IMG/VR virus record: IMGVR_UViG_3300031951_000790
Coordinates: 1-31,477 of that record
Source: a virus
Length of the DNA stretch: 31,477 bases
Reading direction: 5' to 3' (one strand)
A program made the position numbers and the translations under genes. The notes beneath the pieces were generated by a model. The model was not told where the DNA came from and made no database searches. It worked only from the letters and a program-made list of their open reading frames with translations. Below, piece by piece: positions 29,512-31,477 of the stretch. Each line of letters starts with the position of its first letter. The first letter of the stretch is position 1.

Positions 29512-31267
29512 TATACACGTTTTAGAGTTAAGTACATATACGACACCAGTAGTTCAAGAGTCTAAACGGGATGCTTGGGTTGAATTTGGCGAAGATAATA
29601 ATTACTTCAATTTTATTATAGACCGTTTTGTAGGTTCTACAACAAATTCATCTGTTATAAACAATGTAAGTAGATTAATTTACGGTCGTGGATTGAGTGC
29701 ATTAGACGCTAATAAGAAGCCTAACGAGTACGCTCAAATGATGGCTTTGTTTCATGCTGATTGTGTACGTAAAGTAGTTTTAGACCGTAAAATGTTTGGT
29801 CAATTTGCTATGCAAGTTCACTACGACAAGACGCACAAAAAGATTTTAAAAGCCTATCACATACCGGTTAATTTATTACGTGCTGAAAAGTGCAATAAAG
29901 ACGGTGAAATAGAAGCCTATTACTATTCAGATAATTGGGAGGATACAAAGAAATATGTACCTAAAAGAATACCAGCGTTCGGATATTCAAACGAACAAGT
30001 TGAAATACTTTATTCTAAACCGTATGCGGTTGGAATGAAATACTATTCTTTGCCGGATTACCAAGGTGGGCTTCCGTACGCAAAATTAGAGGAATCAATA
30101 GCTGATTATTTAATTAACGAGGTTCAAAACGGTTTTTCCGGAACTAAAGTAGTTAACTTTAACAACGGTGTACCTACTGAAGAACAACAACAAATAATCA
30201 AAGGTAAAGTATTAAGCCAATTAACTGGTTCGCGAGGTCAAAAAGTAATAGTTGCATTTAACAATAACCAAGAATCAAAAACTACGGTTGACGATTTACC
30301 GTTAAACGATGCACCAGAACATTATACTTACTTAAGTGAGGAATGCGTTAAAAAGATTATGTTAGCGCATAACGTTACTTCACCTTTGCTTTTTGGTTTA
30401 GGTTCGGCAAATGGATTTAGTTCAAATGCTGATGAGATTAAAAACGCTTCTATTTTGTTTGACAATATGGTTATTAAACCTATTCAAGACCAAATTATAG
30501 AAGCCTTTGATAGAATTTTAGGTTATAACGGAATTACTTTAAAGTTATTCTTCAAGACTTTACAACCTTTAGAATTTGTAGATTTAGAAAACGCACAAAC
30601 TGAAGAACAAGTAGCTGAAGAAACAGGAACGGAACTAAGTAAAGATTTTAAGATTGCTGAAGCATTAATTAATTTAGGCGAAGATATACCTGAAAACTCT
30701 ATTCTAATAGACGAATATCCGGTAGACTATGACTTGGATGATAAAGAGAACGAAACGCTTTCTAAAGGGCTTAAAACGTCTTTTTTGAGTAAGATTGTTA
30801 ACCTTGTTTCAACTGGAGACGCAAGACCAAACATCACAAGTAAACAAGACGAAGTAATTGAAGGTATTAAATTCTTAACTCGATACGTTTACGCTGGTGA
30901 AACAAAAAAAGATAGCCGTGAATTTTGTCGTAGAATGGTCCAAGCCAATAAAATTTACCGTAAAGAAGATATTATTAAAATGGGTTCTGAAGTAGTAAAT
31001 AAAGGTTGGGGACCAAAAGGCGCAGATACGTATTCAATTTGGTTTTATAAAGGCGGTGGTAATTGTCACCACAGGTGGAATAAACGTGTTTACGCTACAT
31101 TTAGCGGTAAAGCAATTGACGTTAACAGTAAAGAGTTAAAGCAAGTTGCGGTACGTAAAGCTGAAAAGTTAGGATACGTAGTAAAGAATGATTTTAAAGT
31201 TAGCCAAAGACCAACGGATATGCCTAATAACGGATTTTTACCAACTAATAAAATATACGGGGAATAA
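29504..31267 (+). CDS. Portal protein with C-terminal Cys/His domain (strain allele B)
   Basis: The complete 587-residue portal. The core has YGRGLSALDANKKP, GQFAMQVHYDK, AYHIPVNLLRAEK and LPYAKLEESIADYL. Typical portal helices follow (NADEIKNASILFDN, then IKPIQDQIIEAFDRIL). After residue about 420 an acidic linker leads to the extra domain DSREFC, ANKIYRKEDI, GWGPKGADTYSIWFYK, GGGNCHHRW. Similar domains are fused to head proteins in Bacteroidota phages. Its last 854 bases match positions 1-854 of the window without gaps. The stop overlaps the adaptor start. Confidence 0.88.
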   Translation: MSNIHVLELSTYTTPVVQESKRDAWVEFGEDNNYFNFIIDRFVGSTTNSSVINNVSRLIYGRGLSALDANKKPNEYAQMMALFHADCVRKVVLDRKMFGQFAMQVHYDKTHKKILKAYHIPVNLLRAEKCNKDGEIEAYYYSDNWEDTKKYVPKRIPAFGYSNEQVEILYSKPYAVGMKYYSLPDYQGGLPYAKLEESIADYLINEVQNGFSGTKVVNFNNGVPTEEQQQIIKGKVLSQLTGSRGQKVIVAFNNNQESKTTVDDLPLNDAPEHYTYLSEECVKKIMLAHNVTSPLLFGLGSANGFSSNADEIKNASILFDNMVIKPIQDQIIEAFDRILGYNGITLKLFFKTLQPLEFVDLENAQTEEQVAEETGTELSKDFKIAEALINLGEDIPENSILIDEYPVDYDLDDKENETLSKGLKTSFLSKIVNLVSTGDARPNITSKQDEVIEGIKFLTRYVYAGETKKDSREFCRRMVQANKIYRKEDIIKMGSEVVNKGWGPKGADTYSIWFYKGGGNCHHRWNKRVYATFSGKAIDVNSKELKQVAVRKAEKLGYVVKNDFKVSQRPTDMPNNGFLPTNKIYGE

Positions 31268-31477
31268 TGGCTGAAGCACTTTTAATAACAAGACAAGACG
31301 TTGTTAAGTTCACTGCGATGAATGGAAACGTAGACACGGACAATTTTATTCAGTACGTTAAAATAGCGCAAGACATACACATTCAAAATTACTTAGGTAC
31401 TGATTTACTTGAAAAGATAAAAACAGATATTGTAAACGAAGATTTAGCCGGTGACTATTTAGCGCTTGTTGTTAACT
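31267..31477 (+). CDS. Head-tail adaptor, 5' part only (allele B, without insert)
   Basis: Seventy codons and one base are present before the window ends. The first 50 residues equal those of the 854 gene. Then IKTDIVNEDLAGDYLALVVN replaces the variant part and rejoins the core, which shows that the Gly/Thr-rich domain of allele A is not needed for the fold. Truncated only by the window edge. Confidence 0.75.
   Translation, partial: MAEALLITRQDVVKFTAMNGNVDTDNFIQYVKIAQDIHIQNYLGTDLLEKIKTDIVNEDLAGDYLALVVN

Noticed and set aside
1-31477. Integrated prophage with attachment sites and integrase
   Set aside because: No integrase, excisionase, CI-type repressor or host gene is visible, and the end repeat is explained by circularity of the phage genome.

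Overview
The window is an AT-rich phage genome (Caudoviricetes, most likely a siphovirus) with every convincing gene on the + strand. The host is very probably a Flavobacterium-like member of the Bacteroidota. Four to six intergenic sites fit the Bacteroidota promoter TTG-N17-19-TAnnTTTG, translation starts lie in A-rich leaders without Shine-Dalgarno sites, and the structural proteins (portal with a Cys/His tail domain, XkdF-type protease, GWG-repeat tail fibre) resemble those of flavobacterial phages. I see no integrase, tRNA, CRISPR array, insertion sequence or host gene, so the lifestyle cannot be settled from the sequence.

Layout. Positions 1-1588 hold the end of a portal gene and a head-tail adaptor. 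Positions 1649-3731 hold tail-fibre or receptor-binding genes. Positions 3741-5506 hold a lysis region (small membrane protein, M15 peptidase endolysin, a cationic-helix protein) with a free-standing HNH homing endonuclease inside it, closed by a terminator. Positions 5600-14940 are the early region: a cluster of very small ORFs, a lipoprotein, a replication initiator with iterons inside its gene, a DnaB-like ATPase, NinG, a nuclease-like protein, a ribbon-helix-helix protein, an ERF plus YqaJ-type exonuclease recombination pair, a Cro-like HTH protein and a metallophosphoesterase. A sigma-like factor (14934) ends this region. Positions 15476-17934 carry a packaging cassette (TerS, TerL). Positions 18212-25656 carry the tail genes, including a tail-chaperone-like gene with a UUUUUUU -1 frameshift site and a tape measure. 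Positions 25668-31477 carry the capsid protease, scaffold, major capsid, tail tube, portal and the start of a second adaptor copy.

The two ends cover the same locus. Base 1 aligns with base 30414, with a constant offset of 30413 through the portal stop. The first 127 bases are identical, after which the copies diverge. The simplest reading is a circular or terminally redundant genome of about 30.4 kb, assembled through two co-occurring strains. The two adaptor alleles differ by a Gly/Thr-rich cassette of about 78 residues, present at the left end and absent at the right.

The strongest anomaly is terL. Its P-loop region is interrupted by an in-frame 42-nt segment with a TAA stop and an 8-bp GC-rich inverted repeat, placed between matching GGA codons. 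The rest of the ATPase and nuclease is intact. This could be a translational bypass element like that of T4 gene 60, although a broken gene or an assembly fault is not excluded. Other findings worth a second look are a dual-frame tail-chaperone gene, a leader RNA with two mutually exclusive hairpins before the replication initiator, and a 27-nt module shared by three early promoters.
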